From positions 25,389,501-25,453,500 of the forward strand of contig CP114481.1 in assembly GCA_027186245.1 (NCBI GenBank): a stretch of 64,000 bases of DNA. Direction: 5' to 3'. The notes under the pieces are model-generated. The model did no database searches and was not told where the DNA came from. It saw only the letters and a program-made list of their open reading frames with translations. Source of the stretch: Coriaria nepalensis (lineage: Eukaryota > Streptophyta > Magnoliopsida > Cucurbitales > Coriariaceae). Positions 1 to 13,900 of this stretch are shown here, in pieces. The position numbers were made by a program, and so were the translations under genes. Position 1 is the first letter of the stretch, and every line of letters begins with the position of its first letter.

Positions 1-686
1 AAAAATGCATAGTTGCCTTCAATAAATCAATTACAAGTTATTCATGAAAGTCGTGTCTTAAGTGCAAAAATATAATTGGTTCGAAGTTCTTTCAAACAAT
101 TTAATGAAATGAAAAGACTGAATGATATACTTTTTAAGGCTAAAATAATGCATTGTTGTCGTCAATAAATTAATTGCATGTTATGTAAGAAAATCATGTT
201 TGAAGGGCGAAAATAAAATTCATTCGAATTAATTTAGTATGATTTATTGACTAGAAGAGACTCAGTCACGTGACTTTAACGCTCAACAAATGCATTGTTG
301 CCTTCAATAGATCAACTGCAAGTTATGCACGAAAGTCATGTTTAAAGGCCGAATTTCGTTCGAAGTAATTTAGAATGATTTAATGACTAAAAGAGGCTCA
401 ATAATATGAATTTTAGGCTAAAAAAATGCATAGTTTCCTTCAATAGATCAATTACAAGTTATGCATAAAAGTCGTGTGTTAAATACAAAAATAGAATTGG
501 TTCGAAGTGCTTCCAAACAATTTAATGAAATGAAAAGACTGAATGATATACTTTTTAAGGCTAAAATAATGCATTGTTGTCGTCAATAAATTAATTGCAT
601 GTTATGTAAGAAAATCATTTTTGAAGGGTGCAAATAGAATTCGTTCAACTTAATTTAGAATGATTTAATGACTGGATGAGACTCAA
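1..686 (+). repeat. Segmental duplication, first copy (offset 2105 bp, 5 units)
   Basis: These bases match 2106-2791 with no difference that I could find. The pair shares rare markers such as cagtcacgtgac, taacgctcaac, gcatagtttcc and gtgcttccaaac. The match stops at actcaa(t/a)gac, position 687 against 2792. The duplication probably continues to the left beyond the window. Confidence 0.9.
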
Positions 687-1386
687 TGACATGACTTTAA
701 CGCTCAACAAATGCATTGTTGCCTTCAATAGATTTACTAGAAGTTACGCACGAAAGTCATGTTTAAAGGCCGAATTTCGTTCGAAGCGATGTAGAATGAT
801 TTAATGACTAAAAGAGACGCAATAATATGACTTTTAAGCTAAAAAAATGCATAGTTGCCTTCAATAGATCAATTGTAACTTATGCAGGAAAGTCGTGTCT
901 TAAATACAAAAATATAATTGGTTCGAAGTGCTTTCAAACAATTTAATGAAATGAAAAGACTGAATGATATACTTTTTAAGGCTAAAATAATGCATTGTTG
1001 TCGTCAATAAATTAATTGCATGTTATGTAAGAAAATCATGTTTGAAGGGCGAAAGTAGAATTCGTTCAACGTAATTTAGAATGATTTAATGACTGGATGA
1101 GACTCATAGACATGACTTTGAGGCTAAACAAAAGCATTGTTGCCTTCAATAGATCAACTGCAAGTTATGCACGAAAGTCATGTTTAAAGGCCGATTTTGG
1201 TTCGAAGCCATTTAGAATGATTTAATGACTAAAAGAGACGCAATAATATGACTTTAAGGCTAAAAAAATGCATAGTTGCCTTCAATAGATCAATTACAAG
1301 TTATGCATGAAAGTCATGTCTTAAATGCAAAAATATAATTGGTTCGAAGTGCTTTCAGACAATTTAATGAAATGAAAAGACTGAAT

Positions 1387-2156
1387 GATATACTTTTTAA
1401 GGCTAAAATAATGCATTGTTGTCGTCAATAAATTAATAGCAAGTTATGTAAGAAAATCATGTTTGAAAGGCGAAAGTAGAATTCGTTCAACTTAATTTAG
1501 AATGATTTAATGACTGGATGAGACTCAAAGACATGACTTTAAGGCTAAACAAATGCATTGTTGCCTTCAAAAGATTAACTGCAAGTTATGCACGAACGTC
1601 ATGTTTAAAGGCCGAATTTCGTTCGAAGCGATGTTGAATGATTTAATGACTAAAAGAGACGCAATAATATGACTTTTAAGCTAAAAAAATGCAGAGTTGC
1701 CTTCAATAGATCAATTACAAGTTATGCATGAAAGTCGTGTCTTAAATGCAAAAATAGAATTGGTTCGAAGTGCTTTGAAACAATTTAATGAAATGAAAAG
1801 ACTGAATGATATACTTTTTAAGGCTAAAATAATGCATTGTTGTCGTCAATAAATTAATTGCAAGTAAAGTAAGAAAATCATATTTGAAAGGCGAAAATAG
1901 AATTCATTTAACTTAATTTAGAATGATTTAGTGACTGGATGAATCTCAATGACATGACTTTAAGGCTAAACTAATGCATTGTTGCCTTCAATAGATTAAC
2001 TGCAAGTTATGCACCAAAGTCATGTTTAAAGGCCGAATTTCATTTGAAGCAATTTAGAATGATTTAATGATTAAAAGAGACGCAATAATGTGACTTTAAG
2101 GCTAAAAAAATGCATAGTTGCCTTCAATAAATCAATTACAAGTTATTCATGAAAGT
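1387..2156 (+). repeat. Segmental duplication, first copy (offset 2947 bp, 7 units)
   Basis: Matches 4334-5103 with a handful of substitutions, for example ttcaaaagatt against ttcaatagatt and gcagagtt against gcatagtt. Shared markers are attaatagcaag in B and the ctaatgcattg start of a C subunit. The offset is exactly seven units. Confidence 0.85.
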
Positions 2157-2791
2157 CGTGTCTTAAGTGCAAAAATATAATTGGTTCGAAGTTCTTTCAA
2201 ACAATTTAATGAAATGAAAAGACTGAATGATATACTTTTTAAGGCTAAAATAATGCATTGTTGTCGTCAATAAATTAATTGCATGTTATGTAAGAAAATC
2301 ATGTTTGAAGGGCGAAAATAAAATTCATTCGAATTAATTTAGTATGATTTATTGACTAGAAGAGACTCAGTCACGTGACTTTAACGCTCAACAAATGCAT
2401 TGTTGCCTTCAATAGATCAACTGCAAGTTATGCACGAAAGTCATGTTTAAAGGCCGAATTTCGTTCGAAGTAATTTAGAATGATTTAATGACTAAAAGAG
2501 GCTCAATAATATGAATTTTAGGCTAAAAAAATGCATAGTTTCCTTCAATAGATCAATTACAAGTTATGCATAAAAGTCGTGTGTTAAATACAAAAATAGA
2601 ATTGGTTCGAAGTGCTTCCAAACAATTTAATGAAATGAAAAGACTGAATGATATACTTTTTAAGGCTAAAATAATGCATTGTTGTCGTCAATAAATTAAT
2701 TGCATGTTATGTAAGAAAATCATTTTTGAAGGGTGCAAATAGAATTCGTTCAACTTAATTTAGAATGATTTAATGACTGGATGAGACTCAA
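2106..2791 (+). repeat. Segmental duplication, second copy (offset 2105 bp, 5 units)
   Basis: Copy of 1-686 placed exactly five 421-bp units downstream. It is followed directly by the two-unit duplication that starts near 2715, so the two events overlap. Confidence 0.9.
2244..2385 (+). repeat. Subunit B, class B2, representative copy
   Basis: Alternative haplotype of subunit B. It differs from B1 at a linked set of sites: gcatg for gcaag, gaagggcg for gaaaggcg, aaaattcattcgaat for agaattcgttcaact, tagtatg for tagaatg, ttattgactagaagag for ttaatgactggatgag and cagtgac for caatgac. It has no EcoRI site. B2 copies occur through zones I-IV and again at about 63770 but not between about 40270 and 63730. 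A following C subunit usually reads agatcaactg, where after B1 it reads agattaactg. Confidence 0.87.
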
Positions 2792-4382
2792 AGACATGAC
2801 TTTAAGGCTAAACAAATGCATTGTTGCCTTCAATAGTATAACTGCAAGTTATGCACGAAAGTCATGTTTAAAGGCCAAATTTCGTTCGAAGCAATGTAGA
2901 ATGATTTAATGACTAAAAGAGACGCAATAATATGACTTTTAAGCTAAAAAAATGCATAGTTGCCTTCAGTAGATCAATGGCAACTTATGCATGAAAGTCG
3001 TGTCTTAAAAGCAAAAATAGAATTGGTTCGAAGTGCTTTCAAACAATTTAATGAAATGAAAAGACTGAATGATATACTTTTTAAGGCTAAAATAATGCAT
3101 TGTTGTCGTAAATAAATTAATTGCATGTTATGTAAGAAAATCATGTTTGAAGGGTGAAAGTAGAATTCGTTCAACTTAATTTAGAATGATTTAATGACTG
3201 GATGAGACTCAAAAACATGACTTTGAGGCTAAACAAAAGCATTGTTGCCTTCAATAGATCAACTGCAAGTTATGCACGAAAGTCATGTTTAAAGGCCGAA
3301 TTTTGTTCGAAGCGATTTAGAATGATTTAATGACTAAAAGAGACGCAATGATATGAATTTTAGGCTAAACAAATGCATAGTTGCTTTCAATAGATCAATT
3401 ACAAGTTATTCACGAAAGTCGTGTCTTAAATGCAAAAATACAATTGGTTCGAAGTGCTTTCAAACAATTTAATGAAATGAAAAGACTGAACGATATACTT
3501 TTTAAGGCTAAAATAATGCATTGTTGTCGTCAATAAATTAATTGCATGTTATGTCAGAAAATCATTTTTGAAGGGTGCAAATAGAATTCGTTCAACTTAA
3601 TTTAGAATGATTTAATGACTGGATGAGACTCAAAGACATGACTTTAAGGCTAAACAAATGCATTGTTGCCTTCAATAGTATAACTGCAAGTTATGCACGA
3701 AAGTCATGTTTAAAGGCCAAATTTCGTTCGAAGCAATGTAGAATGATTTAATGACTAAAAGAGACGCAATAATATGACTTTTAAGCTAAAAAAATGCATA
3801 GTTGCCTTCAATAGATCAATGGCAACTTATGCATGAAAGTCGTGTCTTAAAAGCAAAAATAGAATTGGTTCGAAGTGCTTTGAAACAATTTAATGAAATG
3901 AAAAGACTGAATGATATACTTTTTAAGGCTAAAATAACGCATTGTTGTCGTAAATAAATTAATTGCATGTTATGTAAGAAAATCATGTTTGAAGGGTGAA
4001 AGTAGAATTCGTTCAACTTAATTTAGAATGATTTAATGACTGGATGAGACTCAAAGACATGACTTTGAGGCTAAACAAAAGCATTGTTGCCTTCAATAGA
4101 TCAACTGCAAGTTATGCACGAAAGTCATGTTTAAAGGCCGAATTTTGTTCGAACCGATTTAGAATGATTTAATGACTAAAAGAGACGCAATGATATGAAT
4201 TTTAGGCTAAACAAATGCATAGTTGCTTTCAATAGATCAATTACAAGTTATTCATGAAAGTTGTGTCTTAAATGCAAAAATACAATTGGTTCGAAGTGCT
4301 TTCAAACAATTTAATGAAATGAAAAGACTGAACGATATACTTTTTAAGGCTAAAATAATGCATTGTTGTCGTCAATAAATTA
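2715..4382 (+). repeat. Two-unit tandem duplication (842-bp period)
   Basis: Bases 2715-3540 are repeated at about 3557-4382, an offset of 842 bp (two units). Shared rare markers are catttttgaagggtgcaa, caatagtataactgc and ggccaaatttcg. About six single-base differences separate the copies. The two nearly identical 66-codon minus-strand frames at 2974-3174 and 3816-4016 are by-products of this duplication. Confidence 0.88.
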
Positions 4383-5103
4383 ATAGCAAGTTATGTAAGA
4401 AAATCATGTTTGAAAGGCGAAAGTAGAATTCGTTCAACTTAATTTAGAATGATTTAATGACTGGATGAGACTCAAAGACATGACTTTAAGGCTAAACAAA
4501 TGCATTGTTGCCTTCAATAGATTAACTGCAAGTTATGCACGAACGTCATGTTTAAAGGCCGAATTTCGTTCGAAGCGATGTAGAATGATTTAATGACTAA
4601 AAGAGACGCAATAATATGACTTTTAAGCTAAAAAAATGCATAGTTGCCTTCAATAGATCAATTACAAGTTATGCATGAAAGTCGTGTCTTAAATGCAAAA
4701 ATAGAATTGGTTCGAAGTGCTTTGAAACAATTTAATGAAATGAAAAGACTGAATGATATACTTTTTAAGGCTAAAATAATGCATTGTTGTCGTCAATAAA
4801 TTAATTGCAAGTAAAGTAAGAAAATCATGTTTGAAAGGCGAAAATAGAATTCATTTAACTTAATTTAGAATGATTTAGTGACTGGATGAGTCTCAATGAC
4901 ATGACTTTAAGGCTAAACTAATGCATTGTTGCCTTCAATAGATTAACTGCAAGTTATGCACCAAAGTCATGTTTAAAGGCCGAATTTCATTTGAAGCAAT
5001 TTAGAATGATTTAATGATTAAAAGAGACGCAATAATGTGACTTTAAGGCTAAAAAAATGCATAGTTGCCTTCAATAAATCAATTACAAGTTATTCATGAA
5101 AGT
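4334..5103 (+). repeat. Segmental duplication, second copy (offset 2947 bp, 7 units)
   Basis: Second copy of the 1387-2156 segment. The alignment ends where this copy reads gtcatgtctt and the other gtcgtgtctt. Confidence 0.85.
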
Positions 5104-5574
5104 CATGTCTTAAGTGCAAAAATATAATTGGTTCGAAGTTGTTTCAAACAATTTAATGAAATGAAAAGACTGAATGATATACTTTTTAAGGCTAAAATAA
5201 TGCATTGTTGTCGTCAATAAATTAATTGGATGTTATGTAAGAAAATCATGTTTGAAGGGCGAAAATAAAATTCATTCAAATGAATTTAGTATGATTTATT
5301 GACTAGAAGAGACTCAGTGACATGACTTTAAGGCTAAACAAATGCATTGTTGCCTTCAATAGATCAACTGGAAGTTATGCATGAACGTCATGTTTAAAGG
5401 TCAAATTTTGTTCGAAGTAATTTAGAATGATTTAATGACTAAAAGAGACGCAATAATGTGACTTTAAGGCTAAAAAAATGCATAGTTGCCTTCAATAAAT
5501 CAATTACAAGTTATTCATGAAAGTCGTGTCTTAAGTGCAAAAATATAATTGGTTCGAAGTTCTTTGAAACAATT

Positions 5575-7934
5575 TAATGAAATGAAAAGACTGAATGATA
5601 TACTTTTTAAGGCTAAAATAATGCATTGTTGTCGTCAATAAATTAATTGCAAGTTATGTAAGAAAATCATGTTTGAAAGGCGAAAGTAGAATTCGTTCAA
5701 CTTAATTTAGAATGATTTAATAACTGGATGAGACTCAAAGACATGACTTTAAGGCTAAACAAATGCATTGTTGCCTTCAATAGATTAACGGCAAGTTATG
5801 CACGAATGTCATGTTTAAAGGCCGAATTTCGTTCGAAGCGATGTAAAATGATTTAATGACTAAAAGAGACGCAATAATATGACTTTTAAGCTAAAAAAAT
5901 GCATAGTTGCCTTCAATAGATCAATTGCAACTTATGCATGAAAGTCGTGTCTTAAATGCAAAAATAGAATTGGTTCGAAGTGCTTTCAAACAATTTAATG
6001 AAATGAAAAGACTGAATGATATACTTTTTAAGGCTAAAATAATGCATTGTTGTCGTGAATAAATTAATTGCATGTGATGTAAGAAAATCATGTTTGAAGG
6101 GCGAAAATAAAATTCATTCGAATGAATTTAGTATGATTTATTGACTAGAAGAGACTCAGTGACATGACTTTAAGGCTAAACAAATGCATTGTTGCCTTCA
6201 ATAGATCAACTGGAAGTTATGCATGAACGTTATGTTTAAAGGTCAAATTTTGTTCGAAGTAATTTAGAATGATTTAATGACTAAAAGAGACGCAATAATG
6301 TGACTTTAAGGCTAAAAAAATGCATAGTTGCCTTCAATAAATCAATTACAAGTTATTCATGAAAGTCGTGTCTTAAGTGCAAAAATATAATTGGTTCGAA
6401 GTTCTTTGAAACAATTTAATGAAATGAAAAGACTGAATGATATACTTTTTAAGGCTAAAATAATGCATTGTTGTCGTCAATAAATTAATTGCAAGTTATG
6501 TAAGAAAATCATGTTTGAAAGGCGAAAGTAGAATTCGTTCAACTTAATTTACAATGATTTAATAACTGGATGAGACTCAAAGACATGACTTTAAGGCTAA
6601 ACAAATGCATTGTTGCCTTCAATAGATTAACGGCAAGTTATGCACGAATGTCATGTTTAAAGGCCGAATTTCGTTCGAAGCGATGTAGAATGATTTAATG
6701 ACTAAAAGAGACGCAATAATATGACTTTTAAGCTAAAAAAATGCATAGTTGCCTTCAATAGATCAATTGCAACTTATGCATGAAAGTCGTGTCTTAAGTA
6801 CAAAAATATAATTGGTTCGAAGTTGTTTCAAACAATTTAATGAAATGAAAAGACTGAATGATATACTTTTTAAGGCTAAAATAATGCATTGTTGTCGTCA
6901 ATAAATTAATTGCAAGTTATGTAAGAAAATCATGTTTGAAAGGCGAAAGTAGAATTCGTTCAACTTAATTTAGAATGATTTAATAACTGGATGAGACTCA
7001 AAGACATGACTTTAAGGCTAAACAAATGCATTGTTGCCTTCAATAGATTAACGGCAAGTTATGCACGAATGTCATGTTTAAAGGCCGAATTTCGTTCGAA
7101 GCGATGTAAAATGATTTAATGACTAAAAGAGACGCAATAATATGACTTTTAAGCAAAAAAAATGCATAGTTGCCTTCAATAGATCAATTGCAACTTATGC
7201 ATGAAAGTCGTGTCTTAAATGCAAAAATAGAATTGGTTCGAAGTGCTTTCAAACAATTTAATGAAATGAAAAGACTGAATGATATACTTTTTAAGGCTAA
7301 AATAATGCATTGTTGTCGTGAATAAATTAATTGCATGTGATGTAAGAAAATCATGTTTGAAGGGCGAAAATAAAATTCATTCGAATGAATTTAGTATGAT
7401 TTATTGACTAGAAGAGACTCAGTGACATGACTTTAAGGCTAAACAAATGCATTGTTGCCTTCAATAGATCAACTGGAAGTTATGCATGAACGTTATGTTT
7501 AAAGGTCAAATTTTGTTCGAAGTAATTTAGAATGATTTAATGACTAAAAGAGACGCAATAATGTGACTTTAAGGCTAAAAAAATGCATAGTTGCCTTCAA
7601 TAAATCAATTACAAGTTATTCATGAAAGTCGTGTCTTAAGTGCAAAAATATAATTGGTTCGAAGTTCTTTGAAACAATTTAATGAAATGAAAAGACTGAA
7701 TGATATACTTTTTAAGGCTAAAATAATGCATTGTTGTCGTCAATAAATTAATTGCAAGTTATGTAAGAAAATCATGTTTGAAAGGCGAAAGTAGAATTCG
7801 TTCAACTTAATTTACAATGATTTAATAACTGGATGAGACTCAAAGACATGACTTTAAGGCTAAACAAATGCATTGTTGCCTTCAATAGATTAACGGCAAG
7901 TTATGCACGAATGTCATGTTTAAAGGCCGAATTT
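5575..7934 (+). repeat. Three-unit tandem duplication (1263-bp period)
   Basis: Bases 5575-6671 match 6838-7934 with an offset of 1263 bp (three units). Shared markers include taactggatgag, attaacggcaag, gtcgtgaataaatt and ggtcaaattttg. A single-base change (aagctaaaa to aagcaaaaa) is visible at about 7155. The same unit types recur again near 8870-10500, so this segment has been copied more than once. Confidence 0.85.
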
Positions 7935-10900
7935 TGTTCGAACCGATTTAGAATGATTTAATGACTAAAAGAGACGCAATGATATGAATTTTAGGCTAAA
8001 CAAATGCATAGTTGCTTTCAATAAATCAATTACAAGTTATTCATGAAAGTCGTGTCTTAAGTGCAAAAATATAATTGGTTCGAAGTTCTTTGAAACAATT
8101 TAATGAAATGAAAAGACTGAATGATATACTTTTTAAGGCTAAAATAATGCATTGTTGTCGTCAATAAATTAATTGCAAGTTATGTAAGAAAATCATGTTT
8201 GAAAGGCGAAAGTAGAATTCGTTCAACTTAATTTACAATGATTTAATAACTGGATGAGACTCAAAGACATGACTTTAAGGCTAAACAAATGCATTGTTGC
8301 CTTCAATAGATTAACGGCAAGTTATGCACGAATGTCATGTTTAAAGGCCGAATTTCGTTCGAAGCGATGTAGAATGATTTAATGACTAAAAGAGACGCAA
8401 TAATATGACTTTTAAGCTAAAAAAATGCATAGTTGCCTTCAATAGATCAATTGCAACTTATGCATGAAAGTCGTGTCTTAAGTACAAAAATATAATTGGT
8501 TCGAAGTTGTTTCAAACAATTTAATGAAATGAAAAGACTGAATGATATACTTTTTAAGGCTAAAATAATGCATTGTTGTCGTCAATAAATTAATTGCAAG
8601 TAAAGTAAGAAAATCATGTTTGAAAGGCGAAAATAGAATTCATTTAACTTAATTTAGAATGATTTAGTGACTGGATGAGTCTCAATGACATGACTTTAAG
8701 GCTAAACTAATGCATTGTTGCCTTCAATAGATTAACTGCAAGTTATGCACCAAAGTCATGTTTAAAGGCCGAATTTCATTTGAAGCAATTTAGAATGATT
8801 TAATGATTAAAAGAGACGCAATAATGTGACTTTAAGGCTAAAAAAATGCATAGTTGCCTTCAATAAATCAATTACAAGTTATTCATGAAAGTCATGTCTT
8901 AAGTGCAAAAATATAATTGGTTCGAAGTTGTTTCAAACAATTTAATGAAATGAAAAGACTGAATGATATACTTTTTAAGGCTAAAATAATGCATTGTTGT
9001 CGTCAATAAATTAATTGGATGTTATGTAAGAAAATCATGTTTGAAGGGCGAAAATAAAATTCATTCGAATGAATTTAGTATGATTTATTGACTAGAAGAG
9101 ACTCAGTGACATGACTTTAAGGCTAAACAAATGCATTGTTGCCTTCAATAGATCAACTGGAAGTTATGCATGAACGTCATGTTTAAAGGTCAAATTTTGT
9201 TCGAAGTAATTTAGAATGATTTAATGACTAAAAGAGACGCAATAATGTGACTTTAAGGCTAAAAAAATGCATAGTTGCCTTCAATAAATCAATTACAAGT
9301 TATTCATGAAAGTCGTGTCTTAAGTGCAAAAATATAATTGGTTCGAAGTTCTTTGAAACAATTTAATGAAATGAAAAGACTGAATGATATACTTTTTAAG
9401 GCTAAAATAATGCATTGTTGTCGTCAATAAATTAATTGCAAGTTATGTAAGAAAATCATGTTTGAAAGGCGAAAGTAGAATTCGTTCAACTTAATTTAGA
9501 ATGATTTAATAACTGGATGAGACTCAAAGACATGACTTTAAGGCTAAACAAATGCATTGTTGCCTTCAATAGATTAACGGCAAGTTATGCACGAATGTCA
9601 TGTTTAAAGGCCGAATTTCGTTCGAAGCGATGTAGAATGATTTAATGACTAAAAGAGACGCAATAATATGACTTTTAAGCTAAAAAAATGCATAGTTGCC
9701 TTCAATAGATCAATTGCAACTTATGCATGAAAGTCGTGTCTTAAATGCAAAAATAGAATTGGTTCGGAGTGCTTTCAAACAATTTAATGAAATGAAAAGA
9801 CTGAATGATATACTTTTTAAGGCTAAAATAATGCATTGTTGTCGTGAATAAATTAATTGCATGTGATGTAAGAAAATCATGTTTGAAGGGCGAAAATAAA
9901 ATTCATTCGAATGAATTTAGTATGATTTATTGACTAGAAGAGACTCAGTGACATGACTTTAAGGCTAAACAAATGCATTGTTGCCTTCAATAGATCAACT
10001 GGAAGTTATGCATGAACGTCATGTTTAAAGGTCAAATTTTGTTCGAAGTAATTTAGAATGATTTAATGACTAAAAGAGACGCAATAATGTGACTTTAAGG
10101 CTAAAAAAATGCATAGTTGCCTTCAATAAATCAATTACAAGTTATTCATGAAAGTCGTGTCTTAAGTGCAAAAATATAATTGGTTCGAAGTTCTTTGAAA
10201 CAATTTAATGAAATGAAAAGACTGAATGATATACTTTTTAAGGCTAAAATAATGCATTGTTGTCGTCAATAAATTAATTGCAAGTTATGTAAGAAAATCA
10301 TGTTTGAAAGGCGAAAGTAGAATTCGTTCAACTTAATTTACAATGATTTAATAACTGGATGAGACTCAAAGACATGACTTTAAGGCTAAACAAATGCATT
10401 GTTGCCTTCAATAGATTAACGGCAAGTTATGCACGAATGTCATGTTTAAAGGCCGAATTTCGTTCGAAGCGATGTAGAATGATTTAATGACTAAAAGAGA
10501 CGCAATAATATGACTTTTAAGCTAAAAAAACGCATAGTTGCCTTCAATAGATCAATTGCAACTTATGCATGAAAGTCGTGTCTTAAATGCAAAAATAGAA
10601 TTGGTTCGAAGTGCTTTCAAACAATTTAATGAAATGAAAAGACTGAATGATATACTTTTTAAGGCTAAAATAATGCATTGTTGTCGTCAATAAATTAATT
10701 GCATGTGATGTAAGAAAATCATGTTTGAAGGGCGAAAATAAAATTCATTCGAATTAATTTAGTATGATTTATTGACTAGAAGAGACTCAGTGACATGACT
10801 TTAAGGCTAAACAAATGCATTGTTGCCTTCAATAGATCAACTGCAAGTTATGCATGAACGTCATGTTTAAAGGTCAAATTTCGTTCGAAGTAATTTAGAA

Positions 10901-10941
10901 TGATTTAATGACTAAAAGAGATGCAATAATATGACTTTAAG

Positions 10942-13900
10942 GCTAAAAAAATGCATAGTAGCCTTCAATAGATCAATTACAAGTTATGCATGAAAGTCGT
11001 GTCTTAAATGCAAAAATAGAATTGGTTCGAAGTGCTTTCAAACAATTTAATGAAATGAAAAGACTGAATGATATACTTTTTAAGGCTAAAATAATGCATT
11101 GTTGTCGTCAATAAATTAATTGCAAGTTATGTAAGAAAATCATGTTTGGAAGGCGAAAATAGAATTCATTCAACTTAATTTAGAATGATTTAATGACTGG
11201 ATGAGACTCAATGACATGACTTTAAGGCTAAACAAATGCATTGTTGCCTTCAATAGATTAACTGCATGTTATGCACGAAAGTCATGTTTAAAGGCCGAAT
11301 TTCGTTCGAAGTAATTTAGAATGATTTAATGATTTAATGACTAAAAGAGACGCAATAATATGACTTTAAGGCTAAAAAAATGCATAGTTGCCTTCAATAG
11401 ATCAATTACAAGTTATGCATGAAAGTCGTATCTTAAATGCAAAAATAGAATTCGTTCGAAGTGCTTTGAAACAATTTAATGAAATGAAAAGACTGAATGA
11501 TATACTTTTTAAGGCTAAAATAATGCATTGTTGTCGTCAATAAATTAATTGCAAGTAAAGTAAGAAAATCATGTTTGAAAGGCGAAAATAGAATTCATTT
11601 AACTTAATTTAGAATGATTTAGTGACTGGTTGAGTCTCAATGACATGACTTTAAGGCTAAACTAATGCGTTGTTGGCTTCAATAGATTAACTGCAAGTTA
11701 TGCACGAACGTCATGTTTATAGGCCGAATTTCGTTCGAAGCGATTTAGAATGATTTAATGACTAAAAGAGACGCAATAATATGACTTTAAGGCTAAAAAA
11801 ATGCATAGTTGCCTTCAATAGATCAATTACAAGTTATTCATGAAAGTCGTGTCAAAAATGCAAAAATATAATTGGGTCAAAGTGCTTTGAAACAATTTAA
11901 TCAAATGAAAAGACTGAATGATATACTTTTTAAGGCTAAAATAATGCATTGTTGTCGTCAATAAATTAATTGCAAGTTATGTAAGAAAATCATGGTTGAA
12001 AGGCGAAAGTAAAATTCATTCGAATGAATTTAGTATGATTTATTGACTAGAAGAGACTCAGTGACATGACTTTAAGGCTAAACAAATGCATTGTTGCCTT
12101 CAATAGATCAACTACAAGTTAGGCACCAAAGTCATGTTTAAAGGCCGAATTTCATTCGAAGTAATTTAGAATGATTTAATGACTAAAAGAGGCGCAATAA
12201 TTTGACTCTAAGGCTAAAAAAATGCATAGTTGCCTTCAATAGATCAATTACAAGTTATGCATGAAAGTCGTGTCTTAAATGCAAAAATAGAATTGGTTCG
12301 AAGTGCTTTCAAACAATTTAATGAAATGAAAAGACTAAATGATATACTTTTTAAGGCTAAAATAATGCATTGTTGTCGTGAATAAATTAATTGCATGTGA
12401 TGTAAGAAAATCATGTTTGAAGGGCGAAAATAAAATTCATTAGAATTAATTTAGTATGATTTATTGACTAGAAGAGACTCAGTGACATGACTTTAAGGCT
12501 AAACAAATGCATTGTTTCCTTCAATAGATCAACTGCAAGTTATGCACGAATGTCATGTTTAAAGGCCGAATTTCGTTCGAAGTAATTTAGAATAATTTAA
12601 TGACTAAAAGAGGCGCAATAATATGACTTTAAGGCTAAAAAAATGCATAGTTGCCTTCAATAGATCAATTACAAGTTATGCATGAAAGTCGTGTCTTAAA
12701 TGCAAAAATAGAATTTGTTCGAAGTGCTTTCAAACAATTTAATGAAATGAAAAGACTGAATGATATACTTTTTAAGGCTAAAATAATGCATTGTTGTCGT
12801 GAATAAATTAATTGCATGTGATGTAAGAAAATCATGTTTGAAGGGCGAAAATAAAATTCATTCGAATTAATTTAGTATGATTTATTGACTAGAAGAGACT
12901 CAGTGACATGACTTTAAGGCTAAACAAATGCATTGTTGCCTTCAATAGATCAACTGCAAGTTATGCATGAACGTCATGTTTACAGGTCAAATTTCGTTCG
13001 AAGTAATTTAGAATGATTTAATGACTAAAAGAGACACAATAATATGACTTTAAGGCTAAAAAAATGCATAGTTGCCTTCAATAGATCAATTACAAGTTAT
13101 GCATGAAAGTCGTGTCTTAAATGCAAAAATAGAATTGGTTCGAAGTGCTTTCAAAAAATTTAATGAAATGAAAAGACTGAATGATATACTTTTTAAGGCT
13201 AAAATAATGCATTGTTGTCGTCAATAAATTAATTGCAAGTTATGTAAGAAAATCATGTTTGAAAGGCGAAAATAGAATTCATTCAACTTAATTTAGAATG
13301 CTTTAATGACTGGATGAGACTCAATGACATGACTTTAAGGCTAAACAAATGCATTGTTGCCTTCAATAGATTAACTGCATGTTATGCACCAAAGTCATGT
13401 TTAAAGGCCGAATTTCGTTCGAAGTAATTTAGAATGATTTAATGACTAAAAGAGACACAATAATATGACTTTAAGGCTAAAAAAATGCATAGTTGCCTTC
13501 AATAGATCAATTACAAGTTATGCATGAAAGTCGTGTCTTAAATGCAAAAATAGAATTGGTTCGAAGTGCTTTCAAACAATTTACTGAAATGAAAAGACTG
13601 AATGATATAATTTTTAAGGCTAAAATAATGCATTGTTGTCGTCAATAAATTAATAGCAAGTTATGTACGAAAATCATGTTTGAAAGGCGAAAATAGAATT
13701 CGTTCAACTTAATTTAGAATGATTTAATGACTGGATGAGACTCATTGACAAGACTTTAAGGCGAAACAAATGCATTGTTGCTTTCAATAGATTAACTGCA
13801 AGTTATGCACGAAAGTCATGTTTAAAGGCCGGCTTTTGTTCGAAGCGATTTACATTGATTTAATGACTAAAAGAGACGCAATAATATGAATTTTAGGCTA

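Larger units (their letters stand above)
1..10941. repeat. Zone I: units with nested 2-, 3-, 5- and 7-unit duplications
   Basis: Twenty-six units with no net gain or loss of a base: the landmark goes from 5 to 10951, which is exactly 26 x 421. Typical local markers are gcgatgtag in C, cttttaagcta at the C-to-A junction and taactggatgag in some B copies. The zone is assembled from overlapping short segmental duplications, listed separately, and has no single HOR length. It contains no genes. Confidence 0.85.

Noticed and set aside
2974..3174. 66-codon minus-strand open frame
   Set aside because: It runs across the A and B subunits of the satellite and has a near copy at 3816-4016 created by the two-unit duplication. 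Most other units have this frame broken by stops. It has no upstream signal and no recognisable domain.
3816..4016. 66-codon minus-strand open frame
   Set aside because: Duplicate of the 2974-3174 frame at an 842-bp offset; a repeat artefact.
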